Assembly (NCBI GenBank): GCA_003231645.1
Contig: QIIW01000121.1
Location: forward strand, 1-41,427
DNA length: 41,427 bases
Reading direction: 5' to 3'
From: Acidimicrobiia bacterium
GTDB taxonomy: Bacteria > Actinomycetota > Acidimicrobiia > Acidimicrobiales > Aldehydirespiratoraceae
Shown: one piece after another, positions 16,193 through 25,038 of the stretch
How the letters are laid out: each line of letters begins with the position of its first letter
Numbering within the stretch: position 1 is the stretch's first letter
Made by a program: the position numbers and the translations under genes
Notes under the pieces: model-generated
Seen by the model: only the letters and a program-made list of their open reading frames with translations
Told to the model about the DNA's origin: nothing
The model's database searches: none

Positions 16193-16861
16193 GTGACGAA
16201 GTTGCCCAGACCGATCGTGATGCCCGACCTTGTTTCGGTCGTGCGTCACTCGCTGCCCAACCTGATCGTCGGCAAGGTGATACCGGTCGTCATCTTCGTC
16301 GGACTGCTCGAGATCCGCAATGCCACGTGGGCGCTGTTGGCCGCGCTCACTTGGTCGGTCGGTGCCGTCGGCTGCCAGCGAGTGAGAGGTCGACGGGTAC
16401 CGGGGCTCGTCCTGCTGAGCGCGGTGATGCTCACCGCCAAGACAATTGCCGCTCTCCTGAGCGGCAGCCTGATGGTCTATTTCATCCCGCCGACCATCAC
16501 CACCGGCCTGGTGGGCCTGGCCTTCCTGATCTCGGTTCCCCTCGGCACGCCACTCGCCGGTCGGCTGGCCGAGGATTTCTGCCCGTTCGACGACGAGACC
16601 CGCAGCCATCCGGTGCTTCACCACTTCTTCGTCCGCCTCTCACTGGTGTGGGCGGTCACCAGCCTGGTCGACGCCGGTATTACCTTGTGGCTGCTGATGA
16701 CCCAGTCGACCACCACCTTCGTCGTCGCGAAATCGTTCCTCGGCCCGGCCACCACAATGGTCACCCTGGCCATCGGAGCGGTGTTGTTCAGGGTCATGCT
16801 GACCCGGACCGGAACCCCGCTTCAGTTCTCGAAGTCGAGCCCGGTCACCACTCGCCGGTAG
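16193..16861 (+). CDS. multi-pass membrane protein, VC0807/DUF3159-like
   Basis: A 222-residue protein with about five or six hydrophobic segments (for example VIPVVIFVGLLEI, TWALLAALTWSVGAVG, LVGLAFLISVPLGTPLAG, LVWAVTSLVDAGITLWLLM). The pattern of an N-terminal pair of helices, a short RVRGRRVPG loop, and a conserved-looking FCPFDDETRSHP loop before the last helices resembles small uncharacterised VC0807-type membrane proteins; this assignment is tentative. The GTG at 16193 is the first start of the frame and is preceded by GCGAG. It overlaps the end of the convergent nfnB gene by 17 bases. Confidence 0.6.
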   Translation: MTKLPRPIVMPDLVSVVRHSLPNLIVGKVIPVVIFVGLLEIRNATWALLAALTWSVGAVGCQRVRGRRVPGLVLLSAVMLTAKTIAALLSGSLMVYFIPPTITTGLVGLAFLISVPLGTPLAGRLAEDFCPFDDETRSHPVLHHFFVRLSLVWAVTSLVDAGITLWLLMTQSTTTFVVAKSFLGPATTMVTLAIGAVLFRVMLTRTGTPLQFSKSSPVTTRR

Positions 16862-18269
16862 CCAGATACTCACCGATCGACGCCGCCGCTCGGCGTCCGG
16901 CTCCCATGGCGAGAATCACGGTGGCGCCACCGGTGACGATGTCGCCGCCGCCGAACACCCCCTTCTTCGAGGTGCGGCCGGTGTCGGTGTCGGCCACGAG
17001 CGTGCCCCACTTGGTGCGGTCGAGGTCGGGTGTGGTGCGCAGCAACAAGGGGTTGGGTACGTTGCCGATGGCGATCACGACCACGTCGGCCGGCTGCTCG
17101 AAGATGTCTCCTTCGATCGGCTTCGGGCGGCGCCGGCCGTCATCATCGGGCTCGCCGAGTTCCATGCGTTGGAGTCGCACGCCCACCAGCCGACTGTCGT
17201 CGTTGCCGAGAAGTTCGAGCGGGGAAACGAGCATGTCGAATACGACCCCCTCGGCCTGGGCATGGTGGACCTCCTCGACGCGGGCGGGCATCTCGTCCAT
17301 GGTGCGCCGGTAGGCGATCGATGCCCGTCCGGCACCGAGGCGAACCGCGGTGCGCACGGCATCCATGGCGGTGTTGCCGCCACCGAACACCACGACATTC
17401 TTGCCCCGCATGTCGAGGATCGGGGTCTGAGCCTTGGCGGAGTAGGCCTTCATCAGGTTGATGCGAGTGAGGAATTCGTTGGCCGAGTAGACGCCGATCA
17501 GGTTCTCGCCCGGCACCCCCAGGAACTTCGGCAGGCCGGCCCCGACCCCGATGAACACTGCGTCGTAGCCTTCCTCGGTGAGCAGGTCGTCGAGGGTGTC
17601 GAGCGATCCGATCACCGTGTTGGTCCGAAACTCGACGCCACGATCGGCGAGCCCATCGATCTCGGACCTGACGATGTCCTTGGGCAGACGGAATTCGGGG
17701 ATGCCGTAGACCAGCACGCCGCCGAGTTCGTGGAGAGCCTCGAACACCGTGACCTCGTGGCCCATCGTTATCAGGTCGCTGGCGCAGGCCAGCCCGGCCG
17801 GGCCGCTGCCCACCACCGCCACGCGCTTGCCGGTGGGTGGAGCGTTCGGGGGCGGCTCGAGGGGCGAGTTCTCACGTACGAAGTCGGCCACGAAACGTTC
17901 CAGGTGGCCGATGTGGATCGGCTTGCCCTTCTTGTCGAGCACGCACGCCCCCTCGCACTGCACCTCCTGGGCACAGACCCGACCGCAAATCGCCGGCAGC
18001 GAGTTGTCGATGCCTATCACCTCGGCCGCCTCGGTGAATTCCTCGAGGGCGACGTGGTGTATGAAGTCGGAGATCCTGATGCCGACCGGACAGCCGTCGA
18101 TGCAGATCGGGCGGGCACAGAGCAGGCAGCGTTGTGCCTCGATGACCGCGAGGTCGGGGTCGTACCCGAAGTTGACCTCCATGAACCCGGTTCGTCTGAT
18201 CTCGGGGTCGCGTTCGGGCATCTCGGTGGGGGGGAGCTTCATGCGTTCGCGTTTGGTCAGCTCGGTCAT
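16845..18269 (-). CDS. nfnB: NfnB-type large subunit (GltD-like NADPH-binding flavoprotein)
   Basis: A 474-residue protein with a ferredoxin-like helical N-terminal domain carrying two [4Fe-4S] clusters (C48, C51, C56, C60 and C95, C99, C105, C109). An FAD site (VVGSGPAGLACA, ~152-163) follows, then an NADPH site (VVVFGGGNTAMDAVR) and a closing GGGDIVTGGATVILAMGAG flavin loop. This is the GltD/DPD fold. Because the adjacent coupled gene is an NfnA-type subunit and no large glutamate synthase subunit is present, NADH-dependent ferredoxin:NADP+ oxidoreductase (NfnAB, electron bifurcating) is the best call. A SudAB-like sulfide dehydrogenase or a non-bifurcating transhydrogenase is the alternative. 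Its start overlaps the upstream nfnA stop as ATGA. Confidence 0.85.
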   Translation of the reverse strand: MTELTKRERMKLPPTEMPERDPEIRRTGFMEVNFGYDPDLAVIEAQRCLLCARPICIDGCPVGIRISDFIHHVALEEFTEAAEVIGIDNSLPAICGRVCAQEVQCEGACVLDKKGKPIHIGHLERFVADFVRENSPLEPPPNAPPTGKRVAVVGSGPAGLACASDLITMGHEVTVFEALHELGGVLVYGIPEFRLPKDIVRSEIDGLADRGVEFRTNTVIGSLDTLDDLLTEEGYDAVFIGVGAGLPKFLGVPGENLIGVYSANEFLTRINLMKAYSAKAQTPILDMRGKNVVVFGGGNTAMDAVRTAVRLGAGRASIAYRRTMDEMPARVEEVHHAQAEGVVFDMLVSPLELLGNDDSRLVGVRLQRMELGEPDDDGRRRPKPIEGDIFEQPADVVVIAIGNVPNPLLLRTTPDLDRTKWGTLVADTDTGRTSKKGVFGGGDIVTGGATVILAMGAGRRAAASIGEYLATGEW

Positions 18270-19081
18270 GGTTGCACCTGCTTGTGCTCGGCCTCCCAGT
18301 CCAGATAGGCCTTGTTGCGCCGACTGAGCAGTTCGAAGTCGACCTGGTGGGCGTCGAATTCAGGGCCGTCGACGCAGGCGAACCTCGACTCACCTCCCAC
18401 TGACACCCGACAGCCACCGCACATGCCGGTGCCGTCGACCATGATCGGGTTGAGGCTGGCGATGGTGGGAACGCCGCGAGGGCGGGTGGTCTCGGCGACG
18501 GCCCGCATCATCGGGATCGGCCCGGCGCAGATCACCCGGTCGACCGTTCGGCGTGCCATCACCTCTTCGAGTTTCGTCGTGACCAGGCCGTGGAATCCGT
18601 AGCTGCCGTCGTCGGTGCACGGATGCACCTCGTCGCAGCAGGCACGCATGTCGGCCTCGAAGATCACGTATGGCCGGCTGCGCCCGCCGATGATCGAGAC
18701 GACATCGTTGCCGGCGCCGGCCAGGGCTTTGGCGACCGGATAGGCGATGGCGGTGCCGAGTCCGCCACCGACCACCGCGACGGTGCCGAACAGTTCGATC
18801 TCCGACGGTTGACCCAGGGGACCGACCATGTCGAGGAGATCGTCGCCCTCCCGGAGTCGGTTCATCACCGTGGTGGTGTGCCCCACCGCCTGGACCGCGA
18901 GGGCGATCCAACCCCCGTCAGGATCGGAATCGGCGATGGTCAGCGGGATACGCTCCCCTTCGGCCTCCACCCGTACGATCACGAACTGCCCGGCCCGCCG
19001 TCGCTTGGCGATCTTCGGGGCTTCGACACGGAAGTAGGCGACATCGGGCGCGAGGGCGCGCACCTCCAAGATTGTGTTCAT
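18266..19081 (-). CDS. nfnA: NfnA-type small subunit (FAD/NAD-binding, [2Fe-2S])
   Basis: A 271-residue protein of the ferredoxin-NADP reductase/dihydroorotate dehydrogenase electron-transfer family. The FAD-binding barrel includes AGQFVIVRV and RIPLTIAD; the NAD domain has VVGGGLGTAIAYPVAKAL; and a C-terminal [2Fe-2S] loop shows GMCGGCRV followed by FACVDGPEFDAHQVDF. These features match NfnA, which bifurcates electrons from NADPH to NAD+ and ferredoxin together with NfnB. The two genes are translationally coupled (ATGA). No ferredoxin gene lies nearby. The pair would link the NADH pool fed by the formate dehydrogenase to NADPH and reduced ferredoxin; that link is inference. Confidence 0.85.
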   Translation of the reverse strand: MNTILEVRALAPDVAYFRVEAPKIAKRRRAGQFVIVRVEAEGERIPLTIADSDPDGGWIALAVQAVGHTTTVMNRLREGDDLLDMVGPLGQPSEIELFGTVAVVGGGLGTAIAYPVAKALAGAGNDVVSIIGGRSRPYVIFEADMRACCDEVHPCTDDGSYGFHGLVTTKLEEVMARRTVDRVICAGPIPMMRAVAETTRPRGVPTIASLNPIMVDGTGMCGGCRVSVGGESRFACVDGPEFDAHQVDFELLSRRNKAYLDWEAEHKQVQP

Positions 19082-19133
19082 CCGCCCATGATCGGCCCGG
19101 TCGAACCGTTCGACTAGGGGCGGTGGTCCCGAA

Positions 19134-19880
19134 TCAGGCGGCGGCCGATTCGCGGGCCGTGGTCACCGCCTTGGCCTTGGGAACCAGCCGGTACCGCAAA
19201 GTGAGACACCGGGGGCTCTTGTCCTCGCAGTAGTACGAGTCGAAGTGGATCAGCGCGTCACGATCGCCGTCGGTGCGAATGAGGAAGGTGTCGTCGTTGG
19301 CATTGACGATGTGACGGAAGAAGTCGTATCCGTACCAGTTCTTGAGCGCCCGGTTGACCGGTTTGTCGTTGTCCTCGCCCCCCAAATCGTCGACCACGAA
19401 CGCCACCGGATCGGGTACGACCGCATCGACGAGAGGAACCTCGCCGAGTTCAGCGGCACCGCCGGGACCACCGGGGTTGGTGGTTCCGGAATTGGTGAGG
19501 ATCGTGGTCTTTCGGAAGGCGAGATCCCATCCGGGAGTCGAGAAATCGCCCTCGATCAGACGCCCTGCGTTGAGATCGAGCAGCGCGTAGTCACGGCCGG
19601 TGTCGACATCGATCGTGAACTGGGCCCACTGATCGGTGATGATCGCACCCTGATCGGGGTCGGTGGGCGCGAACCCCGGTGGGCGGGGCTGCATCTCACC
19701 CCAGATGAACAGGCCGACTGCGGCCGTCACCAGAACAAGGGGCAGTCCCAGGAACCAGGTGCGCTTGTAGGCCCACCAGCGGCGCTTCGGCTTCGGGTCA
19801 CCTTGCGGTGTCTCTTCGGCGTCGGCCACGTTCGTGGACTTGCTGGTCTCGGCGACAGGAGGGGAGATCGTCGGTGACAT
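19134..19880 (-). CDS. membrane-anchored HmuY-like protein
   Basis: A 248-residue protein: a charged cytoplasmic N-terminus (~1-44), one membrane helix (WFLGLPLVLVTAAVGLFIWG, ~42-61), then an extracytoplasmic domain. That domain has YALLDLNAGRLIEGDFSTPG-WDLAFRKTTILTNSG followed by a Gly/Pro loop (GTTNPGGPGG), and near the end TFLIRTDGDRDALIHFDSYY and a Cys pair (YYCEDKSPRCL). The WDLAF...N-G arrangement and closing strands resemble the HmuY family of beta-rich proteins, some of which bind haem. No haem ligands can be assigned here. It is downstream of no obvious partner and diverges from the EamA gene. Confidence 0.6.
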   Translation of the reverse strand: MSPTISPPVAETSKSTNVADAEETPQGDPKPKRRWWAYKRTWFLGLPLVLVTAAVGLFIWGEMQPRPPGFAPTDPDQGAIITDQWAQFTIDVDTGRDYALLDLNAGRLIEGDFSTPGWDLAFRKTTILTNSGTTNPGGPGGAAELGEVPLVDAVVPDPVAFVVDDLGGEDNDKPVNRALKNWYGYDFFRHIVNANDDTFLIRTDGDRDALIHFDSYYCEDKSPRCLTLRYRLVPKAKAVTTARESAAA

Positions 19881-19910
19881 GCTGGCGCTACCTGACTCTG
19901 GAACTGCCCT

Positions 19911-19931
19911 GCACCGGATAGCGTCCGGTGC
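19911..19931. repeat. Inverted repeat in the HmuY-like/EamA divergent region
   Basis: Perfect arms GCACCGGA (19911-19918) and TCCGGTGC (19924-19931) flank a five-base loop TAGCG. It lies 31 bases upstream of the minus-strand HmuY-like start and 98 bases before the EamA start. Without a T-run on either side, an operator or 5'UTR hairpin is likelier than a terminator. The rest of the 148-base gap shows nothing clear. Confidence 0.5.
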
Positions 19932-20028
19932 TTCTCATCGGCAATCTAGGACGGCGGTGTCGGTACGGGTAGGGGACAAGGTCATCGAGGTTCTGGACCC
20001 GGCGTGTCGCAACGGCCAGCATGTCTCG

Positions 20029-20937
20029 ATGCCGCCGAGACCGCCACCCCGGATTCTGCCGACCGGTGCCGGTTCCGACACCGGCGAGTTCACCACCCGT
20101 CACTGGGCATGGTTACTGGCCAACGCCACGATCTTCGGTTCGGCCTTCCTCTGGATCTCGATGTCGCTGCGGGGTTTTCCGGCGCCGGTGGTGGCCGTCG
20201 GCCGGGTGGCACTCGGATGCGGGGTGCTTGCGGTACTGCCCGCATCTCGCCGACGGATAGCGAGGGCCGACTGGCCGCTACTCGTGCTCGTGGGAATAGT
20301 CGGTCAGGGCGGCCCGGCGCTCCTGTTCGCCATGGCGGAACAACGGATCTCCTCCGCCCTCACCGGGATGCTGGTGAGCGCCAGTCCGATCGCCACCGTC
20401 GTGATCGCCGCCATCCTCACCCGCACCGCGCCGACCACCAGACGCATCATCGGCCTGGCCGTGGGCAGCATCGGGGTGCTCCTTCTCGTATCACCGGCTC
20501 TCGGCAACTCGTCGGCCCGACCGGGCGGTGTGCTGCTCGTGTTGCTGGCCGTCACGGGCTACGGGCTCGCGGGCAACCTCTACGTGCCTCTACAGCAGAG
20601 ATACGGAGCCATCCCCGTTGCCATGTGGGCGCTGGCGGTGGCCACGGTCCTGCTGATTCCCGTGGCCGCTCCGTCGTTCGGCGACATCGAGTGGCGCGTC
20701 GATTCGGTCGTGGCTCTCGTGATCCTCGGGGTGCTCGGCACCGGGCTCGGCCGGGCCATGATCATCACTCTCTTCGGCCGGGTCGGTGCGGCGAGAGGAT
20801 CGATCGTCGCCTACATCGTGCCGATCATGGCGCTGGTGTTGGGAGTGGTCGCGCTCGGCGAGTCGGTCGAGGTGATTCAAGTGGCCGGTGTCGGAGTGGC
20901 CCTGCTCGGCGGCTGGCTCGTGAGCCGACAGGAGTAG
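20029..20937 (+). CDS. EamA/DMT-family transporter
   Basis: A 302-residue inner-membrane protein with about ten hydrophobic helices arranged as two five-helix EamA repeats. The first half ends with GGPALLFAMAEQRISSALTGMLVSASPIATVVIAAIL, the typical helix 3-4 region, and the second repeats it with GRVGAARGSIVAYIVPIMALVLGVVALGE. The family exports or imports metabolites such as amino acids or nucleotides; the substrate is not predictable. The ATG at 20029 starts a short Pro-rich cytoplasmic tail; upstream frame sequence is non-homologous. Confidence 0.88.
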   Translation: MPPRPPPRILPTGAGSDTGEFTTRHWAWLLANATIFGSAFLWISMSLRGFPAPVVAVGRVALGCGVLAVLPASRRRIARADWPLLVLVGIVGQGGPALLFAMAEQRISSALTGMLVSASPIATVVIAAILTRTAPTTRRIIGLAVGSIGVLLLVSPALGNSSARPGGVLLVLLAVTGYGLAGNLYVPLQQRYGAIPVAMWALAVATVLLIPVAAPSFGDIEWRVDSVVALVILGVLGTGLGRAMIITLFGRVGAARGSIVAYIVPIMALVLGVVALGESVEVIQVAGVGVALLGGWLVSRQE

Positions 20938-20956
20938 CCGGGCCGTGGGTGGGGCC

Positions 20957-21571
20957 CTACTCGGACCCGGGGCCGAACCTACGCACGATCCTGGCCGGCA
21001 CGCCGGCAGCAATCGAATAGTCGGGCACTTCGCCGCGCACCACCGCCCCGGCGGCGACGATCGCATTTCGGCCGATTCTCGAACCGGCGAGGATGATCGC
21101 CCCGTGGCCGATCCAGGAATTGTCGCCGATCGACACCGGTTCGACCGTCCCCTTCTGCGATCCGATCGGCGCGTCGAGGTCTTCGTAGCCGTGATTGCCG
21201 TCGGTGATGAACACGTCCTGACCGAGCCAAACGTCGTCGCCGATCTCGACACTCTGGTGGGCGATGATCCCGGAGCGGAGGCCGATCACGCAGCGTTCGC
21301 CGATCACGAGTGCCCGCGGCGGAGTGTCGGGGTCGTCGGGCACATAGCCGGCGGCGAGCGTGGCCCACGACGCCACGAGCGTGCCCGCGCCGATGTGGAT
21401 CGAACGTTCGCCGTCGATGGCGGTGGGCGGGAAGGCGATGATGCTGTTCTCACCCAGGTAGCCGAATTTCTCGGACCGGTGGGAGCCGGGGTGAATCGCG
21501 CCGAGGGTTCGGATACGACCCCACACGCCGTGAACGATCCTTCCCTTGAGCCGATGCAGGCCACCACGCAC
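20957..21571 (-). CDS. left-handed beta-helix (hexapeptide) acyltransferase
   Basis: A 204-residue protein with hexapeptide repeats: IGAGTLVASWATL, IGERCVIGLRSGI, IGDDVWLGQDVFITDGNHGYED, IGDNSWIGHGAIILAG and IGRNAIVAAGAVVRGEVPDYSIAAGVPARIV. DGNHGYED is the loop around the acetyl-CoA site of maltose/serine O-acetyltransferase-like enzymes. The acceptor is probably a sugar or a cell-envelope glycan. A GTG at 21571, just past the macrodomain stop, starts the expected N-terminus VRGGLHRLKG; GTG at 21589 is an alternative that overlaps the macrodomain gene. The tight spacing suggests one transcript with that gene. Confidence 0.85.
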   Translation of the reverse strand: MRGGLHRLKGRIVHGVWGRIRTLGAIHPGSHRSEKFGYLGENSIIAFPPTAIDGERSIHIGAGTLVASWATLAAGYVPDDPDTPPRALVIGERCVIGLRSGIIAHQSVEIGDDVWLGQDVFITDGNHGYEDLDAPIGSQKGTVEPVSIGDNSWIGHGAIILAGSRIGRNAIVAAGAVVRGEVPDYSIAAGVPARIVRRFGPGSE

Positions 21572-21576
21572 TGGTT

Positions 21577-22101
21577 TCAGCTCGCACACCCCATCTCGGT
21601 GTAGAGGTCGAAGTTGCCGCGGCCGAAGCACACGAACACGACCGTCTCAATGCCGGTCGCACCGGATGTGTAGCCGCGCACCGCGGCGATGGCCACCCCG
21701 GCCGCCCGGCGCTTCGGGAATCCGTATACACCGGTGCTGACGTTGGGGAATGCGACGGTGCGCGCACCGATGCGGTCGGCCTCCTCGAGCGAACGTCGGT
21801 AGGCCGAGGCCAGGGTCCGATCGTGTTCATCGGCTTGCTCGGCGCTCCAGATCGGACCGACCGTGTGGATCACCCATCGGGCGGGCAGACGGCCGGCCCC
21901 CGTGACCACGGCGTCGCCGGGTCGACACCGCCCGTGCTCGGCCCGGATCTCGCGGCATTCGGCGAGGATGTCGGGTCCCCCGGCCCGGTGGATGGCACCG
22001 TCGACGCCTCCACCCCCGAGAAGGCTCGAGTTGGCGGCGTTCACGATCGCGTCGACCTCCATCGCCGTGATGTCGCCGTGCACCACCCGTAGTCTCGTCA
22101 C
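21577..22101 (-). CDS. macrodomain protein, ADP-ribosyl hydrolase/O-acetyl-ADP-ribose deacetylase-like
   Basis: A 174-residue single macrodomain. It has the ADP-ribose pocket elements VHGDIT (8-13), AIVNAANSSLLGGGGVDGAIHRAGG (~18-42) with the Asn and Gly-rich loop of MacroD/YmdB-type hydrolases, and FPNVSTGVYGFPKRRA (~118-133), the second phosphate loop. Such enzymes remove ADP-ribose from acidic residues or deacetylate O-acetyl-ADP-ribose. It is upstream of, and almost touching, the acyltransferase gene, and diverges from the ferritin-like gene. There is no ADP-ribosyltransferase nearby. Confidence 0.92.
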   Translation of the reverse strand: MTRLRVVHGDITAMEVDAIVNAANSSLLGGGGVDGAIHRAGGPDILAECREIRAEHGRCRPGDAVVTGAGRLPARWVIHTVGPIWSAEQADEHDRTLASAYRRSLEEADRIGARTVAFPNVSTGVYGFPKRRAAGVAIAAVRGYTSGATGIETVVFVCFGRGNFDLYTEMGCAS

Positions 22102-22214
22102 GCGGCGAGTCTAGAACCGGTGCCCCACCACGGGGAGAGGTGACACTGTAAGGTGGCCGCCTGACAAGGTTGACGTGACGCCGACCGCCTCCGGGCACCC
22201 GAGGAGACATTCCG

Positions 22215-23312
22215 ATGATCGACGAGTCCTACGCCATACCGGTCGACAAGACGGGCTGGAAGCTCTCCGACGGAACCGGCGACGTGAGGTTCACATGGTC
22301 CTACGGCCACGGCCGCGAGAAGTTGCTCAACCTCTACGCCAAGGGCAAGCGCCGCCAGTGGGACACCGAGTTCCGCATCGACTGGGATCATGAGATCGAC
22401 ACCGACGACCCGATGGGCGCCCCGGACGAGTTGATCCCGATCTTCGGCTCCGACATGTGGAACAAGCTGTCCGACGAGCAAAAGGGTGTCGTTCGCCGAC
22501 ACATGGTGGCGTGGCAGTTCAGCCAGTTCCTCCACGGTGAGCAGGGCGCGCTGGTGTGCACGGCCAAGATCGTGCAGAGCGTTCCCGACATCGAGTCGAA
22601 GTACTACGCCGCCACCCAGGTGATGGACGAGGCCCGCCACGTCGAGACCTACTCCCGTTACCTCGACAAGCTCGACCTCGCCTACCCGATCAACCCCAAC
22701 CTCCAGGCCATCCTCGACAACATCCTCACCGACTCCCGCTGGGACATGACCTATCTCGGCATGCAGGTTCTCATCGAGGGTCTGGCTCTCGCTGCGTTCG
22801 GGGGGATCCGGCAGTTCGCCACCGATCCGCTGGCCCGTTCGCTCAACGCCTACGTGATGCAGGACGAAGCCCGCCACGTCATGTTCGGTCGCTTGGCGCT
22901 GCGTGACTACTACCCGCACCTCAGCTCGGCCGAGATCGCCGAGCGTGAGGAATTCACCACCGAGGCCTGCTGGGCCATGCGCGACCGCTTCCTCGCCGAG
23001 GAGGTCTGGCGGACGCTCGACCTTGACACCGAAACCTGCATTGAATACGTCAAGAACAGCGAGGCTCAGGCCCTGTTCCGCAGCCGCTTGTTCGAGCGCA
23101 TCGTGCCGACGCTTCGCGACATCGGGTTGTGGGGCGACAAGGTCAGGACCGCGTTCGACCAGATGGGCGTGATGGTCCATGCCGATGCCGACGTCGAGGG
23201 GCTCATGGAAGAGGACGAGCGCATCGCCGAGGAGATCGAGGCCGAGATAAAGGCCATGAAGGCCTCTCGCGAGGCCCAGGTGGGTGCCACGATCGCCGCC
23301 GGCGTCGAGTAG
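22215..23312 (+). CDS. ferritin-like diiron protein (R2/AurF-like oxygenase fold)
   Basis: A 365-residue helical protein with two copies of the diiron carboxylate motif: E109 (FLHGEQGA) with E139-A-R-H142 (MDEARHVE), and E188 (LIEGLAL) with E218-A-R-H221 (QDEARHVMFG). This spacing is that of ribonucleotide reductase R2-like and AurF-like oxidases. The C-terminus (~325-355) is a charged helix rich in Glu/Lys. The substrate is unknown. GAGGAG lies eight bases upstream of the ATG at 22215, a strong ribosome site. It stands alone, divergent from the macrodomain gene and convergent with the helicase, 17 bases between stops. Not the catalytic subunit of a visible RNR operon. Confidence 0.85.
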   Translation: MIDESYAIPVDKTGWKLSDGTGDVRFTWSYGHGREKLLNLYAKGKRRQWDTEFRIDWDHEIDTDDPMGAPDELIPIFGSDMWNKLSDEQKGVVRRHMVAWQFSQFLHGEQGALVCTAKIVQSVPDIESKYYAATQVMDEARHVETYSRYLDKLDLAYPINPNLQAILDNILTDSRWDMTYLGMQVLIEGLALAAFGGIRQFATDPLARSLNAYVMQDEARHVMFGRLALRDYYPHLSSAEIAEREEFTTEACWAMRDRFLAEEVWRTLDLDTETCIEYVKNSEAQALFRSRLFERIVPTLRDIGLWGDKVRTAFDQMGVMVHADADVEGLMEEDERIAEEIEAEIKAMKASREAQVGATIAAGVE

Positions 23313-23329
23313 AGGTACCCCGACGCGGG

Positions 23330-24962
23330 TCACCGGACGCACCGGCAGTCGACGGTCTCGTCGAGCGCCTGCCACCTGAAGGCCCTCGGTTCGGACGTGG
23401 CCCCGCAGCCGGTGCAGCACAGCACCCACCTTTCGCCGCGCCGCTGGATCGACACGGGATGATCGCCCGTGGAGAGTCGTGGCTTCTTCCTGACCACCCT
23501 GGGCTTGTCGATCTCGGGCAGTATCGTTCCACCTCCCGGCCAACTGTTGTGGGGTCAATTCGGGAGCGGTGAAGGCGCCGATGGTCTCAGGCTGTATCAC
23601 CACATCCGGTCCGCGGTAGTCAAGGAAGTCGGCGAGAGCGTCGGCCTCGTCGGGCTCGAAGATCCGGGTCGACTCGGCGATGTCCTCGATCTCCTCGAGG
23701 AAACCGTCGCGGCCGTCGGTGAAGCGCGGGTCCTCCAACGTGTCGGCGGCGAACAGGATCACGAACCTGGCACCGCTGCCTCTCGGCTTGCGGCGGAGAA
23801 TTCGCCCCATGCGCTGGACCATCTGACGGCGGGTACGGGAGGCGCTGACCACGACCCCCAGATTGGCGTTGGGCACGTCGACGCCCTCGTCGAGAACCCG
23901 AGGTGCGGCGATGGCGTCGAGGGTGCCGTCGCGCAGGTCCCCGAGGATGCTGCCCCGGTCGCGACGGCCGGTGCCGCCGGTGATGATGTCGATCTCGATG
24001 TGGGGGTCGAGCCTCACGATCGCATGGTTGGCGGCCCGCACCGTCTCGGTGAACAGCAGGGCCCCGTCGGCGGCCTTGATGGCAGGAGCAAACCGGCCGA
24101 GCGTCTCGAACTTCGCCGAACTCAATGCCACGATCTCGCGTCGGGTCCCGAGCGCGGCGAGATACTCGCTCGCGGCGCTGCCACCGGCACCGGCGTCGTG
24201 CTCCGCCAGATGGCTGATCGCGGCCAGGAACGCCCCGAACGGGGCGTGGGGAACTCCGGGAATCTGCCGCAGAACGCGGCGGGTTTCGACGATCTTGGCC
24301 TCGGTGGAGTCGTATTCGTAACGCTCCTCACGAGTGAGAGGGACCGCTACGAAGGCTATGCGGGGCTGCGCACACACGCCTTGGGCGATGGCGTCGACAA
24401 ACCCGTAGCGGTAGCAGATACCACCGAAATAGGGGAGCAGGATCGTCTCAACGGCGTCGTCGGAGCGTTGGAGGGTGGCGGTCAGCCCGAGGCGCTCGGT
24501 GTATTCCGGTAGCAGAGACTTGCGCAGGATCGTGCCGCCGAACCCGTGGCATTCGTCGGCGATCAGCAGACCACCGAGGTTGCCGGCCGGCAGCGGGACC
24601 CGGGAGGCGGCTGAATGCCTGGTGGTGATCAACACGTCGCAGTCGATCGGCCGGTCGCGATAGCCATCGCCGAGACGGCCGATCTGGTGGTCGGGCATCG
24701 AGGCACAAAGGCGCTGGTTCCACTGCTCCATCAACACCCGTGATGGCACGATCACCAGCACGAACAGGCCACGGTCGACGGCGTCGACGATGGCCGAGAT
24801 GGCGACGTCGGTCTTGCCCGAGCCGGTGACCGCCTCGATCACACCGCGCCGGCCGCACGCATGCCATGCCGTCAAGGCATCGTGTTGCCAACGGTAGAGA
24901 GACCGGGCACGCGCTTCGCTGGTCAAAGCGGTCTGGGCCGCGGACGAAGGTCCGATCACCAC
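23330..24962 (-). CDS. SF2 DEAD/DEAH-type helicase with a 3'-end frameshift
   Basis: Residues 1-~475 form an XPB-like superfamily 2 helicase: Walker A AVTGSGKTD (44-52), DECH box (136-139), LGLTATLQR (motif III region), then DEGVDVPNANLG and QRMGRILRRK (motif VI) in the second RecA domain. In the same frame, translation would run on through the whole antisense strand of the ferritin-like gene to 22098, which is not credible. In the +1 frame, beginning around 23535-23545, a coding-like tail appears: GGTILPEIDKPRVVRKKP and then a Cys cluster (LCCTGCGAT ... VDCRCVR), ending at a TGA at 23330. Removing one G from the GGG run at 23535-23537 joins the two. A recent frameshift or a sequence error is likely. 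Start is GTG (24962 or 24959). Confidence 0.75.
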
Positions 24963-25038
24963 GAAATACTACGCGGTGAGGCCGAGGTTCACTGCATCTC
25001 CGGGAACGTGGGCAACTGAAACCGGTAGGTTGCCCGAC

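Noticed and set aside
22098..23329. Continuation of the helicase frame across the antisense strand of the ferritin-like gene
   Set aside because: It mirrors a well-supported plus-strand gene with two diiron motifs and a strong ribosome site, and the sequence has no helicase character after about 23540.
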